The notes: generated by a model not told the origin, from the sequence alone. Shown: positions 29,231 to 38,724, numbered from the stretch's first letter. The stretch is 64,000 bases of DNA from JAEUPI01 sp963814435 (GCA_963814435.1 CAWFCV010000001.1:1-64000); one strand, 5' to 3'. A program made the numbers and translations.

Positions 29231-31096
29231 ATGCTCACCCTCGAGCAACTGAACACCGCCCCAAAAGAGCAGTTCACCGCGCTGCTCGCCGGCACCTACG
29301 AGCACTCGCCGTGGATCGCCGAGGCCACGTGGCCGCGGCGGCCGTTCGCCAGCCTGGCGCAGCTGAAGCACGCGCTGGTGTGCACCGTGCGCGAGTCGGG
29401 CCGCGACGCGCAGCTCGAACTGATCCGGGCCCACCCCGAACTGGCCGGCAAGGCGATGGTGAGCAAGACGCTCACCGCCGAGTCGACCCACGAACAGGGC
29501 AAGGCCGGCCTGACCGACTGCACGCCCGACGAGTTCGCCACCATCCAGCGGCTGAACGCCGAGTACAACCAGCGCTTCGGCTTCCCGTTCATCCTGGCGG
29601 TGCGCGGACCGCGCGGCACCGGCTTGAGCAAGCAGGAGATCATCGCCACCTTCGCGCGGCGGGTGCACCACCACCCGGATTTCGAGCTCGCCGAAGCGCT
29701 GCGCAACATCCACCGCATCGCCGAGATGCGCCTGAACGACAAGTTCGGCGTCGAGCCGGCGATCGGCAACCAGGTGTGGGACTGGGCCGAACGCCTGGCC
29801 CAGCACAGCGACCCGGGTTATGCCGAGCGTGGCGAGCTGACCGTGACCTACCTGACCGACGCGCACCGCGCCTGCGCCCAGCGCCTCGCGCACTGGATGA
29901 AGGCCGACTGCGGCTTCGACGACGTGGCCATCGATGCAGTGGGCAACGTGGTCGGCGTGTATTGGGGCATCGAAGAAGCTGCAATGAAGGCCGGGCACAG
30001 GCCCTCCCCTGGACAGGGGAGGGGTGGGGTGGGGTCGGGCCCGTTGGACCGCAAGGTGGCTACGGTCGGGAGCCGCAGGCTGCTGACCGGCAGCCACTAC
30101 GACACCGTGCGCAACGGCGGCAAGTACGACGGCCGCCTGGGCATCCTGGTGCCGATGGCCTGTGTGCGCGAACTGCAGCGCGCCGGCCGGCGGCTGCCCT
30201 TCGGCATCGAGGTGGTCGGTTTCGCCGAAGAGGAAGGCCAGCGCTACAAGGCCACCTTCCTCGGCTCGGGCGCACTGACCGGGCATTTCGACACCGCCTG
30301 GCTCGAGCAGGCCGACGCCGACGGCGTGACGATGCGCCAGGCGATGGTGCACGCCGGCCTGTGCGTCGACGACATCCCGAAGTTGAGGCGCGACCCCGCA
30401 CGCTACCTCGGTTTCGTCGAGGTGCACATCGAGCAGGGCCCGGTGCTCAACGAGATCGACCTGCCGCTGGGCATCGTCACCTCGATCAACGGCGGCGTGC
30501 GCTACCAGTGCGAGGTGGTCGGCATGGCCAGCCACGCCGGCACCACGCCGATGGACCGGCGCCGCGACGCAGCCGCCGCGGTGGCCGAGCTGCTGCTGTA
30601 TGTCGAACGGCGTGCCGCATCGGTGCCCGACGTCGTCGGCACCGTCGGCATGCTCCAGGTGCCCAGCGGCTCGATCAACGTCGTGCCCGGCCGCTGCACC
30701 TTCAGCCTCGACCTGCGTGCGACCACCAACGAGGCCCGCGACGCCTGTGCGCGCGACGTGCTCGCCGAGCTCGACCGCATCTGCAGTGCGCGCGGCGTGC
30801 AGGTCAAGGTGGAGGAAACGATGCGCGCCGCCGCGGCGCCGAGCGCGCCGGTCTGGCAGCGGCGCTGGGAGGCCGCGGTGCAAAGCCTCGGGTTGCCGCT
30901 GTACCGCATGCCCAGCGGCGCGGGGCATGATGCGATGAAGCTGCACGAGGTGATGCCGCAGGCCATGCTGTTCCAGCGCGGGCTGAACGCCGGCATCAGC
31001 CACAACCCGCTGGAAGCCATCACCAACGACGACACCGAACTCAGCGTGCGCGCCTTCTCGCACCTGCTCGAACAACTGGCCACCGAGGTCCGATGA
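29231..31096 (+). CDS. uraD-allC: Fused OHCU decarboxylase / allantoate amidohydrolase with an in-frame repeat-like insert
   Basis: A 621-residue two-domain enzyme. Residues 1-170 are OHCU decarboxylase (UraD), with IRAHPELAGKA, STHEQGKAGL and FGFPFI, forming S-allantoin. Residues about 195-621 are allantoate amidohydrolase of the M20 family, with metal ligands in GSHYDTV, AEEEGQR and VEVHIEQGPVL, dimer-face MASHAGTTPMDRR and SHNPLE near the end. Such fusions are known in Burkholderiales. Unusually, about 28 residues (near 255-282, RPSPGQGRGGVGSGPLDRK) sit just before the first metal motif and are encoded by a hairpin-rich GC repeat. The frame stays open, so the enzyme may tolerate this loop. 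It belongs to the purine operon. Confidence 0.93.
   Translation: MLTLEQLNTAPKEQFTALLAGTYEHSPWIAEATWPRRPFASLAQLKHALVCTVRESGRDAQLELIRAHPELAGKAMVSKTLTAESTHEQGKAGLTDCTPDEFATIQRLNAEYNQRFGFPFILAVRGPRGTGLSKQEIIATFARRVHHHPDFELAEALRNIHRIAEMRLNDKFGVEPAIGNQVWDWAERLAQHSDPGYAERGELTVTYLTDAHRACAQRLAHWMKADCGFDDVAIDAVGNVVGVYWGIEEAAMKAGHRPSPGQGRGGVGSGPLDRKVATVGSRRLLTGSHYDTVRNGGKYDGRLGILVPMACVRELQRAGRRLPFGIEVVGFAEEEGQRYKATFLGSGALTGHFDTAWLEQADADGVTMRQAMVHAGLCVDDIPKLRRDPARYLGFVEVHIEQGPVLNEIDLPLGIVTSINGGVRYQCEVVGMASHAGTTPMDRRRDAAAAVAELLLYVERRAASVPDVVGTVGMLQVPSGSINVVPGRCTFSLDLRATTNEARDACARDVLAELDRICSARGVQVKVEETMRAAAAPSAPVWQRRWEAAVQSLGLPLYRMPSGAGHDAMKLHEVMPQAMLFQRGLNAGISHNPLEAITNDDTELSVRAFSHLLEQLATEVR
29980..30085 (+). 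repeat. Repeat-like hairpin insert inside uraD-allC
   Basis: The stretch holds a perfect 9-bp stem (30002-30010 with 30015-30023, loop GGAC) followed by GGGGTGGGGTGGGG. It interrupts the normally short link between VGNVVGVY and LLTGSHYDTV of the amidohydrolase. The composition is like intergenic repeats, not like the flanking coding sequence. The insertion keeps the frame. Confidence 0.6.
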
Positions 31097-31200
31097 ACCC
31101 ACCTCCTTCAATGCCGCCGCGGCGGGCCGAGCGCCGGGCCGCTCCCAAGCCGGCCTGCATCTCCTTGGGGGATCGGCCGACGTACCCGTCGGACGAGGGG
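31097..31200 (+). repeat. Intra-operon repeat after uraD-allC
   Basis: The 109-base gap holds GC-rich sequence with GGCGGGCCGAGCGCCGGGCC, CTCCTTGGGGGATCGGCC and GACGTACCCGTCGGACGAGGGG, the last including the hairpin GACGTACCCGTC-like arms. Sequences of this type recur between genes in Rubrivivax-like genomes, from general knowledge. No coding potential is seen. It ends just before the M20 peptidase start. Confidence 0.5.
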
Positions 31201-31205
31201 CTGTC

Positions 31206-32432
31206 ATGAGCGAGATACACGAGCAACTCGACGCCTGGATCGACAAACACTTCGACGAGGAGGTCGGGTTTCTGCAGGCCCTGGTGCACGTGCCCACCGA
31301 CACGCCGCCGGGCAACAACGCGCCGCACGCCGAGCGCACGGCCGAGCTGCTGGAGAGCGTGGGACTCGTCGTCGAGCGCCACAAGGTGCCCGATGCGGTG
31401 GTCAAGGCCGCCGGCATGGTGTCGGTGACCAACCTGATCGTGCGGCACCGTTTCGGCGACGGGCCGACGATCGCGCTCAACGCCCACGGCGACGTGGTGC
31501 CGCCCGGCGATGGCTGGACGCACAACCCCTACAAGGGCGAGATCGTCGACGGCAAGCTCTACGGCCGCGCGGCCGCGGTCAGCAAGAGCGACTTCGCGAC
31601 CTACACCTTCGCGCTGCGCGCGCTGATCCGCTCCGGCGCCAAGTTGCGCGGCGCGGTCGAGCTGCACTTCACCTACGACGAGGAGTTCGGCGGCGAGCTC
31701 GGACCCGGCTGGCTGCTCAACCTCGGCCTGACACAGCCCGACGTGCTGATCGCCGCCGGCTTCAGCTATCAGGTGGTGGTCGCGCACAACGGCTGCCTGC
31801 AACTCGAAGTCACGCTGCATGGCCTGGCCAGCCACGCGGCCTACCCCGAGACCGGCGTCGACGCCTTGCAGGCCGCCACCAAGCTGCTGACCGCGCTGTA
31901 TGCCCACAACGACGTGCTGCGCACGCGCAAGTCCAAGGTGCCGGGCATCGACCACCCGTACCTGAACGTCGGCCGCATCAGCGGCGGCACCAACACCAAC
32001 GTGGTGCCGGGCAAGGTGGTGCTCAAGCTCGACCGCCGCATGATCCCGGAGGAGGACGCCGCCGAGGTGGAGGCCGAGGTGCGCGAGCTGATCACGAGCA
32101 CCGTGGCGCGCAGCCCCGGCGTGCGCGTCGAGATCAAGCGCATCCTGCTGGCCAAGGCACTCAAGGCCTCGCCGAACAACCACGCGCTGGTGGCCGCATT
32201 GCAGCGCCACGGCGAGGCGGTGTTCGGCGAACCGATTCCCGTCTCGGGCACGCCGCTGTACACCGACGTGCGGCTGTACGGCGAGCTCGGCATTCCGACG
32301 GCGATCTACGGCGCCGGCCCGCGCACGGTGCTCGAATCGAACGCCAAGCGTGCCGACGAACACTTGGTGCTCGAAGACCTGCGGCGCGCCACCAAGGTGA
32401 TCGCGCGCACCTTGAGCGATCTGCTGGCCTGA
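31206..32432 (+). CDS. M20-family metallopeptidase (ArgE/DapE-like), probable ureido or N-acyl amino acid hydrolase
   Basis: A 408-residue dinuclear zinc hydrolase of the ArgE/DapE/ACY1 group. Ligands are His-Asp in LNAHGDVVPPGDGW, Asp/Glu in TYDEEFGGELG, and a C-terminal His in RADEHLVLEDL. The dimerisation domain has GLASHAAYPETGVDAL and GGTNTNVVPGK. The start at 31206 follows ACGAGGGGCTGTC. It lies between uraD-allC and a deaminase gene, so a role in ureidoglycolate or carbamoyl-compound breakdown is plausible, but general peptide or N-acyl amino acid cleavage is equally compatible. Confidence 0.92.
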   Translation: MSEIHEQLDAWIDKHFDEEVGFLQALVHVPTDTPPGNNAPHAERTAELLESVGLVVERHKVPDAVVKAAGMVSVTNLIVRHRFGDGPTIALNAHGDVVPPGDGWTHNPYKGEIVDGKLYGRAAAVSKSDFATYTFALRALIRSGAKLRGAVELHFTYDEEFGGELGPGWLLNLGLTQPDVLIAAGFSYQVVVAHNGCLQLEVTLHGLASHAAYPETGVDALQAATKLLTALYAHNDVLRTRKSKVPGIDHPYLNVGRISGGTNTNVVPGKVVLKLDRRMIPEEDAAEVEAEVRELITSTVARSPGVRVEIKRILLAKALKASPNNHALVAALQRHGEAVFGEPIPVSGTPLYTDVRLYGELGIPTAIYGAGPRTVLESNAKRADEHLVLEDLRRATKVIARTLSDLLA

Positions 32433-32464
32433 GTGGCCTCGCACCCGACAACACCGGCAGCGCG

Positions 32465-32941
32465 ATGAACCTCGAGCAGCAGATCCGCCACCTGCGCCGC
32501 GCCAATGCCGTGGCGCGCGCGGCGATGGACGCCGGCCACCACCCGTTCGGCGCGCTGCTGGTCGCGCCCGACGGCGAGACCGTGCTGCTGGAACAGCGCA
32601 ACATCGACAGCGTGAACCACGCCGAGGCCGTGCTCGCGCGCGAGGCGGCGCGGCTGCATCCTCCCGCCTACCTCTGGGATTGCACCCTCGTCACCACCGT
32701 CGAGCCCTGTGCGATGTGTACCGGCACGATGTACTGGGCGCATATCGGGCGGCTGGTCTTCGGCATGAGCGAACGCTCGCTGCTCGAGCACACCGGCGCG
32801 CACGCCGAGAACCCGACGCTCGACCTGCCGTGCCGCGATGTGTTCCGCCGCGGCCACAAACACGTCGAGGTGCACGGCCCGGTGCCCGAGGTGGAGGAAG
32901 AGATCACCGCGCTGCACCGCTGGTTCTGGAAACAGCGCTGA
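32465..32941 (+). CDS. Nucleoside/guanine deaminase-like zinc protein
   Basis: A 158-residue cytidine-deaminase-fold enzyme. The zinc site is His-Ala-Glu in NHAEAVLAREA (Glu proton shuttle) with PCAMC supplying the two cysteines. The C-terminal part, ending HRWFWKQR, resembles short bacterial guanine deaminases rather than TadA. In this purine block, guanine to xanthine is the most useful reaction. A tRNA or cytosine deaminase role is less likely because the flanks differ. The gene starts 32 bases after the M20 gene. No xanthine dehydrogenase is present in the window to take the product onward. Confidence 0.85.
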   Translation: MNLEQQIRHLRRANAVARAAMDAGHHPFGALLVAPDGETVLLEQRNIDSVNHAEAVLAREAARLHPPAYLWDCTLVTTVEPCAMCTGTMYWAHIGRLVFGMSERSLLEHTGAHAENPTLDLPCRDVFRRGHKHVEVHGPVPEVEEEITALHRWFWKQR

Positions 32942-33035
32942 CGGCCGGGCACGTGAGCGTCGCGCCGGGCCGGGCTAGGCAAGCGAACAACCCCTCGGGG
33001 AGTCGGCGCCCGCACCCGGTCGCCGCGAGGCCCAC

Positions 33036-33872
33036 GTGACCTGGCACGCCCGGCTCGAGCTGCAGCTGCGCCGGGACGGCGCGCGCTGCATTGCGCACGC
33101 ACGCCACGAAGGCCCGCTGCGCGTGCTGAAGTCGCTGTACCCCGAGGGCGACGCCATCTGCCACCAGGTGCTGGTGCACCCGCCGGGCGGCATCGTCGGT
33201 GGCGACCGGCTCGACATCGTGCTGTCGCTCGGCCCCGGTGCGCACGCGGTGATCACGACGCCCGGCGCGACGCGCTTCTATCGCAGCGCCGGCGACACCA
33301 GCCTGCAGCAGGTGCGGGCCGAACTGGCCGACGCCGCGCGGCTCGAATGGCTGCCGCTCGAGGCGCTGGCGCACAGCGGCTGCCTCGGCGTCAACCGGGC
33401 GCGCTTCGCGCTCGCACCCGGTGCCGAGATGATCGGCTGGGACCTGCTGGCACTCGGCGCACCGGCCGCCGGCGAAGCGTTCGTGGCCGGCCGCTTCGAG
33501 CAGCAGTTGGAGGTGCCCGGCGTATGGCTGGAGCGCGGCGTGATCGACAGCGCCGACCGGCGGCTGCTGGATTCCCCGTTGGGCCTGGCCGGGCGCAGCG
33601 CCATGCTCACGCTGTGGTTCGCCGCCGGCACACCGTTGCCGGCGCAGCGGCTGGAGACCCTGGTCGATGCCGCCCGCGCCATCGTCGACGTTCTGCCGGC
33701 CGACGGCGCCGTGCTGGCCGGGGTGACCGCGCCGCAGCCGCGCGTGATCGTGCTGCGCGCGCTGGCGCACCGCATCGAGCCGGCGATGGCGCTGGCACAG
33801 GCCGTGCGCGCGCGGTGGCGCGAGCTGGCCTGGCAGCTGGAGCCCGTAGCGCCGCGCGTCTGGCGCACCTGA
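33036..33872 (+). CDS. ureD: Urease accessory protein UreD
   Basis: A 278-residue scaffold protein that binds apo-urease with UreF and UreG so nickel can be delivered. Features are the N-terminal ARLELQLRRDGARC, the loop LVHPPGGIVGGDRLDI, ITTPGATRFYRSAG and WLPLEALAHSGC (here the more common PQP-type motif is PLEA). The GTG start at 33036 is fixed by the conserved N-terminus. It is separated from ureABC by 27 kb and sits between the deaminase and nucleoside hydrolase genes, an unusual place. UreE, UreF and UreG are not in the window. Confidence 0.92.
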   Translation: MTWHARLELQLRRDGARCIAHARHEGPLRVLKSLYPEGDAICHQVLVHPPGGIVGGDRLDIVLSLGPGAHAVITTPGATRFYRSAGDTSLQQVRAELADAARLEWLPLEALAHSGCLGVNRARFALAPGAEMIGWDLLALGAPAAGEAFVAGRFEQQLEVPGVWLERGVIDSADRRLLDSPLGLAGRSAMLTLWFAAGTPLPAQRLETLVDAARAIVDVLPADGAVLAGVTAPQPRVIVLRALAHRIEPAMALAQAVRARWRELAWQLEPVAPRVWRT

Positions 33873-33928
33873 TCGCTCCGCGCGCCGGCGCTGTGTACAG
33901 TCGGCCACTGACGCCGGAGCCGCCCCGC

Positions 33929-35026
33929 ATGCGCCGCCTGATCGATCGCCCGGACGCCTGGTACCACGCCCGGCTGGCGCTGCCGCGCGCCAGGCCACAC
34001 GTGGTGATCGACACCGACGCGGCCAACGAGATCGACGACCCGTTCGCGATCGCCTGGGCGCTGCTGTCGAGCGACGCGCTGCAGGTGGAGGCGGTGTACG
34101 CGGCACCGTTCTCGTTCGACCACCGTCGCCGCGAGATGATCCGTGCGCGCATCGCCCGCGACCGCCCCGGTGAAGCCACGCCGCAGGACCACGAACTGCT
34201 GCAGCAGCACGCGGCGATGCTGGCGCACTTCGAGCGCCGCGGCTGGCCGCTCGAGACGGTGGCGCTGGCGCCGTTCAATCCGCCGGGCGTCGGCATGGCG
34301 CGCAGCGTGCACGCGATCGAAGCCGTGTTCGATGCGCTGGGCCAGCCGCATGCGGGCCGGGTGTTTCGCGGCTCGACGGCGTATCTCGATTCGCTCGAAC
34401 GACCGCTGGTGAGCGACGCCGCGACGCACCTGATTCACACCGCCCGCGCCGCGCCACCGGACGAACCGCTGTACGTGGTGGCGCTCGGCTGCCTGACCAA
34501 CATCGCCAGCGCGCTGCTGCTGGCACCCGACATCGCCGAGCGCATCGTCGTGGTCTGGACCGCGGGCTACCCGTCGCACGCGCCGCACGCCAACTACGCC
34601 TTCAACCTCGAGCAGGACCTGCTGGCCTCGACGCTGCTGTTCGACAGCGGCGCTCCACTCGTGTACTTGCCGGGTTACCACGTCGGCGCGCAACTGCGCC
34701 TGTCGTTCCCCGAGGCCGAACGTTATCTCGCCGGCCGAGGTGCCATCGGCAAGCACCTGTTCCAGCTGTACACGCACAACCCGCTGTGGGAGATGCTCGG
34801 CATCGACGACTTCTACGCCCACAGCTGGGTGATCTGGGACCTGATCAACATCGCCTGGCTGCTGAACCCAGCCTGGGTGCCGAGCACGATCGTGCGCACG
34901 CCGCGGCTCGGCGCCGACCGCCGCTGGCGGCACGACACCGTGCGCCACCCGATGCGCGAGGCCTACGCGGTGCAGCGTGATGCCATATTCGGCGACCTGT
35001 TCAGCAAGATCGAGCGCGCGGCTTGA
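33929..35026 (+). CDS. Nucleoside hydrolase (inosine/uridine-preferring family)
   Basis: A 365-residue calcium-dependent hydrolase that splits nucleosides into base and ribose. The calcium-binding motif DTDAANEIDDPFA (about 26-38) is a variant of DTDxGxDDA. Further features are LGCLTNIASALLLAPDIAERI and an Asn-rich NYAFNLEQD segment (about 230-238). The start at 33929 (MRRLIDRPDAW) is the first sensible Met; the frame is open farther upstream inside ureD but not coding. It feeds free purine bases to the deaminase/urate route. It is 56 bases after ureD on the same strand. Confidence 0.9.
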   Translation: MRRLIDRPDAWYHARLALPRARPHVVIDTDAANEIDDPFAIAWALLSSDALQVEAVYAAPFSFDHRRREMIRARIARDRPGEATPQDHELLQQHAAMLAHFERRGWPLETVALAPFNPPGVGMARSVHAIEAVFDALGQPHAGRVFRGSTAYLDSLERPLVSDAATHLIHTARAAPPDEPLYVVALGCLTNIASALLLAPDIAERIVVVWTAGYPSHAPHANYAFNLEQDLLASTLLFDSGAPLVYLPGYHVGAQLRLSFPEAERYLAGRGAIGKHLFQLYTHNPLWEMLGIDDFYAHSWVIWDLINIAWLLNPAWVPSTIVRTPRLGADRRWRHDTVRHPMREAYAVQRDAIFGDLFSKIERAA

Positions 35027-35095
35027 GGGTCTGGCCCGGTACCCCGTTGCCACCCGGGCCGGGGCCACGCCTGGCGCGCCGCCCTTTCGGGCATC

Positions 35096-38000
35096 ATGCA
35101 AGACCCACACGGCATGAACCGAGTCTCGATGAACGACGTGACCCAATGGCTCCAGTCCGTTGGCCTTGGAGAGCATGCGCCGGCGTTCGTCGCGCAGGGC
35201 ATCGAGGTCGAGCTGCTGCCGCAACTGGGTGATGCAGACCTGAAGGAGCTCGGCGTGGCGATGCTCGGCCATCGCAAGCGGCTGCTGCTGGCGATCGCTG
35301 AACGGGCAGCAGGTCGCACAGGCGCCGCCGACGTTGCGTCGTCGCGGACGGTCCGCGACGCCGAACGGCGCCAGCTCACCGTGATGTTCTGCGACCTCGT
35401 CGGCTCGACCTTGCTGGCCGGTTGCCTGGATCCCGAAGATCTGCAGGCGCTGATCCGTGGCTACCACGACACGGTGGCTGCCGCGGTGGCGCCCTTCGAC
35501 GGCCATGTTGCGCAGCTGCTCGGCGATGGTTGCCTGATCTACTTCGGCTACCCGCGTGCGCACGAGGATGACGCGGAGCGCGCGGTGCACGCGGCGTTGA
35601 ATGTACTCCAGGCCGTGGCCGGCTTCAGGCCGAAGGGCGGGACTGCGCTGCAGACGCGCATCGGCATTGCCACCGGACCGGTGGTGGTGGGCGAGATCGG
35701 CGCCGGCACGCCGGCCGCAGAGCACACGGCCAGCGGCGAGACACCCAACCTGGCGGCGCGCCTGCAGGCGCAGGCCTCCCCCGGGGAGATCGTGGTGTCT
35801 GCCGAGACGCGGCGCCTGGCAGGCGCGTCGTTCGAGTTCGAGGCCACCGGCGAACTCCGACTCAAGGGCTTTGGCGAGCCAGTCCTGGCCTGGCGCGTGC
35901 GCGGCGAGCGCAGCGTGGCCAGCCGCTTCGAGGCGCAGCACGAGAGCGAGCTGATCCAGTTCGTCGGCCGCACCAGTGAAGTGTCGCTATTGCTCGAGCG
36001 CTGGAACCTGGCGCGCGACGGCGAAGGGCAGGTCATGCTGCTATCCGGCGAGGCGGGCATCGGCAAGTCGCGCATCTGCCAGACGCTGCGCGAGCGCTTG
36101 GCCAATGAACACCACGCCACCGTGCTGCTGCAGTGCTCGCCCTATCACAGCAGCAGCGCGCTGTACCCGCTGGTGCAGTACTTCGAGCGCGCCGCCGGCA
36201 TCACGCCCGCCGACGCACCCGCGCAACGCGGGCAGAAACTCGAACGCTTGATGGGCCCGGAGATGGAACTGTCGCCGGTGTCGCACGGCGCGCTCCTGCG
36301 GCTGATGGGTGCACCCGATGGCGGTCGTTTGCCCACGGCCGGAGCGAACCCGCAGCAGGAGGCAGCGCAGACGCTGCAGGCGCCGATCGACCTGCTGCGC
36401 GCGCTGGCCCGGCGCCTGCCGGTGCTGCTGTTGATCGAGGACGCGCACTGGATCGACCCGAGCACCGAACAACTGGGTGCCCTGGCGGTCGAGCTTTCGC
36501 GCGACGCGCGGCTGCTCCTGCTGGTCACCGCCCGCCCCGAGTACTCACCGCCTTGGGGGAGCCCTGCCAACCTGACCCGGCTGGCGCTCAACCGCCTGGG
36601 CCAGCGACAGTGTGCGGAGCTGGTCGCGGCGGTCACTGGGGGTCGGTTGCTGCCGGCCGAGGTGCTGGCCCAGATCATTGCCAAGACCGACGGCATTCCG
36701 CTGTTCGTCGAGGAGCTGACCAAGACCGTCGTGCAATCCGGTCTGCTCGAAGATACGGGCGACGGATATCGGCTGCGCGGGCCGCTGCAGACGTTGGCGA
36801 TTCCATCGACGTTGCAGGATTCGCTGATGGCGCGGCTCGATCGACTGGCCCCTGCGAAGGAGGTGGCGCAGGTCGGCGCGATGATCGGGCGCGAGTTCTC
36901 GCAGCGCTTGCTGGCGGGGGTGCTCGGGCTCGCGCCGACCAAGCTTGCCGAGGCGCTGGACGAACTGGTGCGCTCTGGCCTCGTAGCGCGCCGCGGCGTG
37001 GCGCCCGACGCGATCTACACCTTCCGCCACGCGCTGATCCGCGACACCGCCTACAACAGCATGCTGAAGACCCAGCGCATGCAGCGCCATGGCCAGATCG
37101 CCGCGGCGATCGGCCAGGTTGAGCCCGACACGGTGGCCACCCAACCCGAGCTGTTGGCGTACCACTGCCAGGAAGGCGGGCAGACCGCCGACGCGTTTCG
37201 CCATTGGTTGGCGGCGGGCGACCTGGCGGCCGGCCGCGTGGCCATCCGCGAGGCCGTGACGCACTACCGGACCGCGCTCGCGCTGCTGCCCGCGCTGGAA
37301 GTGCAAGGCGACGCCGACGACGTCGAGCTCGACCTGCAGTTGAAGCTCGGCAACCTGCTGATGCAGACCGAAGGTTTGGGCTCGGCGGCGACGGTGGCTT
37401 GCTATTCGCGCGCACGCGAGCTGGCGTCGCAGCAGGGCAGGAGCGACAAGTGTGTCATGGCCTGCAGCGGCATCGCGGCCAGCCTCTGGTCGGCCGGACG
37501 CTTCGACGACGTGTTGGGGCTGGTCGGGCAGCTGGCGAGCGACGATCCGGCGCGCCTGCGACCGATGAGCCGGATATTTCTCGCGGTCCTGGCCGGTCTG
37601 GCCAGATTCAGCCTCGGTGCGCTGGGCGAGGCGCGCGCGGCGACACGCGACGCCATGCGCGAGCTGGCGTCGATTGAGCCTGGGGAGCGGCGAGACATCA
37701 ACGGTGTCGACCCGATGGTCCTGGCGCTGGCGCAGAGCGTCGCCGTCAGCGTGCACGAAGGCAAGCTGGAACAGGCCGATGCCGAGACGCTCGCTGCGCT
37801 GCAGATCGCGCAGGCGCGCGACCACGCGCCGACGCGGGCGTGGGCGTTGTCGATGGCGCGCTGGATGGCGTTTCGCAAAGGCGACATGGAAGAGTCGATT
37901 CGGCTGTCGCAGCAGGTTCTCGAGCTCTCGGAACGCATGGGGTTCAAGGCGCGGCTCGGCTCGGGTCGGCTGCTGATGGGGCGCGCCGTCGTCGCCTCGG

Positions 38001-38503
38001 GGCGGGTGGACGAAGGCACGCGCCTGCTGCGCGAGGGCTTCGCAATGTGGTCTGCGCTGGGATCCCGGGCCGGAACCACTGAATTCGCGTCGATCGCCGC
38101 CGACGTGCTGATCGAGGCCGAACGCATCGCCGATGCCGAGTTCTTTGTCCGTGCTGGCGAGAAGGCTCAGACCGAGATCCCCGAGCGCCACTTCGCCGCC
38201 GAGCTGGCGCGATTGCGCGCGCGCCTGTGGCAATCCGGCGGCGACCTCAGGGCGGCCGAGTCATGCTACCGGCAAGCGATCGCTATCGCCGATGGCCAGG
38301 GTGCGAAGCTGTTCGCGCTGCGCGCCGCAACCGACCTGGCGCGCCTGCTGCAGGCACAAGGCCGATCGAGCGACGCCGACGCCGTGCTGCGGCCCGCCCT
38401 CGATGCGCTGCCCGAGGGCCTCGAACAGTCCGATGCACTGCGTGCGAAGGCCACGCTGAAGGCCTTGGATGCGTCGGAACATCTGCACACGTCCAGGCCC
38501 TAG
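35096..38503 (+). CDS. SAM domain - class III adenylate/guanylate cyclase - AAA ATPase - TPR signalling protein
   Basis: A 1135-residue cytosolic multidomain protein. It has a SAM protein-interaction domain (about 14-72), a class III nucleotide cyclase domain (about 92-265), a STAND-type ATPase (about 285-560) and TPR-like helical repeats (about 690-1120). Cyclase metal Asp are D100 (FCDLVGST) and D144 (LLGDG), and NLAARLQ gives transition-state residues. The base-specifying Lys seen in many homologues is Gln here (AQLLGDG). Walker A is GEAGIGKSR (about 318-326) and Walker B is LLIEDAHW (about 446-453). The start could also be Met7 or Met12. The signal and product nucleotide are unknown. Confidence 0.9.
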   Translation: MQDPHGMNRVSMNDVTQWLQSVGLGEHAPAFVAQGIEVELLPQLGDADLKELGVAMLGHRKRLLLAIAERAAGRTGAADVASSRTVRDAERRQLTVMFCDLVGSTLLAGCLDPEDLQALIRGYHDTVAAAVAPFDGHVAQLLGDGCLIYFGYPRAHEDDAERAVHAALNVLQAVAGFRPKGGTALQTRIGIATGPVVVGEIGAGTPAAEHTASGETPNLAARLQAQASPGEIVVSAETRRLAGASFEFEATGELRLKGFGEPVLAWRVRGERSVASRFEAQHESELIQFVGRTSEVSLLLERWNLARDGEGQVMLLSGEAGIGKSRICQTLRERLANEHHATVLLQCSPYHSSSALYPLVQYFERAAGITPADAPAQRGQKLERLMGPEMELSPVSHGALLRLMGAPDGGRLPTAGANPQQEAAQTLQAPIDLLRALARRLPVLLLIEDAHWIDPSTEQLGALAVELSRDARLLLLVTARPEYSPPWGSPANLTRLALNRLGQRQCAELVAAVTGGRLLPAEVLAQIIAKTDGIPLFVEELTKTVVQSGLLEDTGDGYRLRGPLQTLAIPSTLQDSLMARLDRLAPAKEVAQVGAMIGREFSQRLLAGVLGLAPTKLAEALDELVRSGLVARRGVAPDAIYTFRHALIRDTAYNSMLKTQRMQRHGQIAAAIGQVEPDTVATQPELLAYHCQEGGQTADAFRHWLAAGDLAAGRVAIREAVTHYRTALALLPALEVQGDADDVELDLQLKLGNLLMQTEGLGSAATVACYSRARELASQQGRSDKCVMACSGIAASLWSAGRFDDVLGLVGQLASDDPARLRPMSRIFLAVLAGLARFSLGALGEARAATRDAMRELASIEPGERRDINGVDPMVLALAQSVAVSVHEGKLEQADAETLAALQIAQARDHAPTRAWALSMARWMAFRKGDMEESIRLSQQVLELSERMGFKARLGSGRLLMGRAVVASGRVDEGTRLLREGFAMWSALGSRAGTTEFASIAADVLIEAERIADAEFFVRAGEKAQTEIPERHFAAELARLRARLWQSGGDLRAAESCYRQAIAIADGQGAKLFALRAATDLARLLQAQGRSSDADAVLRPALDALPEGLEQSDALRAKATLKALDASEHLHTSRP

Positions 38504-38724
38504 CCGCCCGCGTTGAACACGCGCTCGAGCTTTACCCGCTCGTCGTGCGCACGCCCGACCGCCAACGGCGGCAGGTAGTTTCACGACCCGTTTCAGAAGA
38601 TCAGCGGCGCCGCCGAGCGCTGAAGTCAGGTGACAAAGCCTTGGCGACTCGCGCGTTCGGCGCACCCGGTCATCCGGCAACGACCGCGGCTGACGCGCTG
38701 ATGGCCACCGGCCAGCCCACCAGA

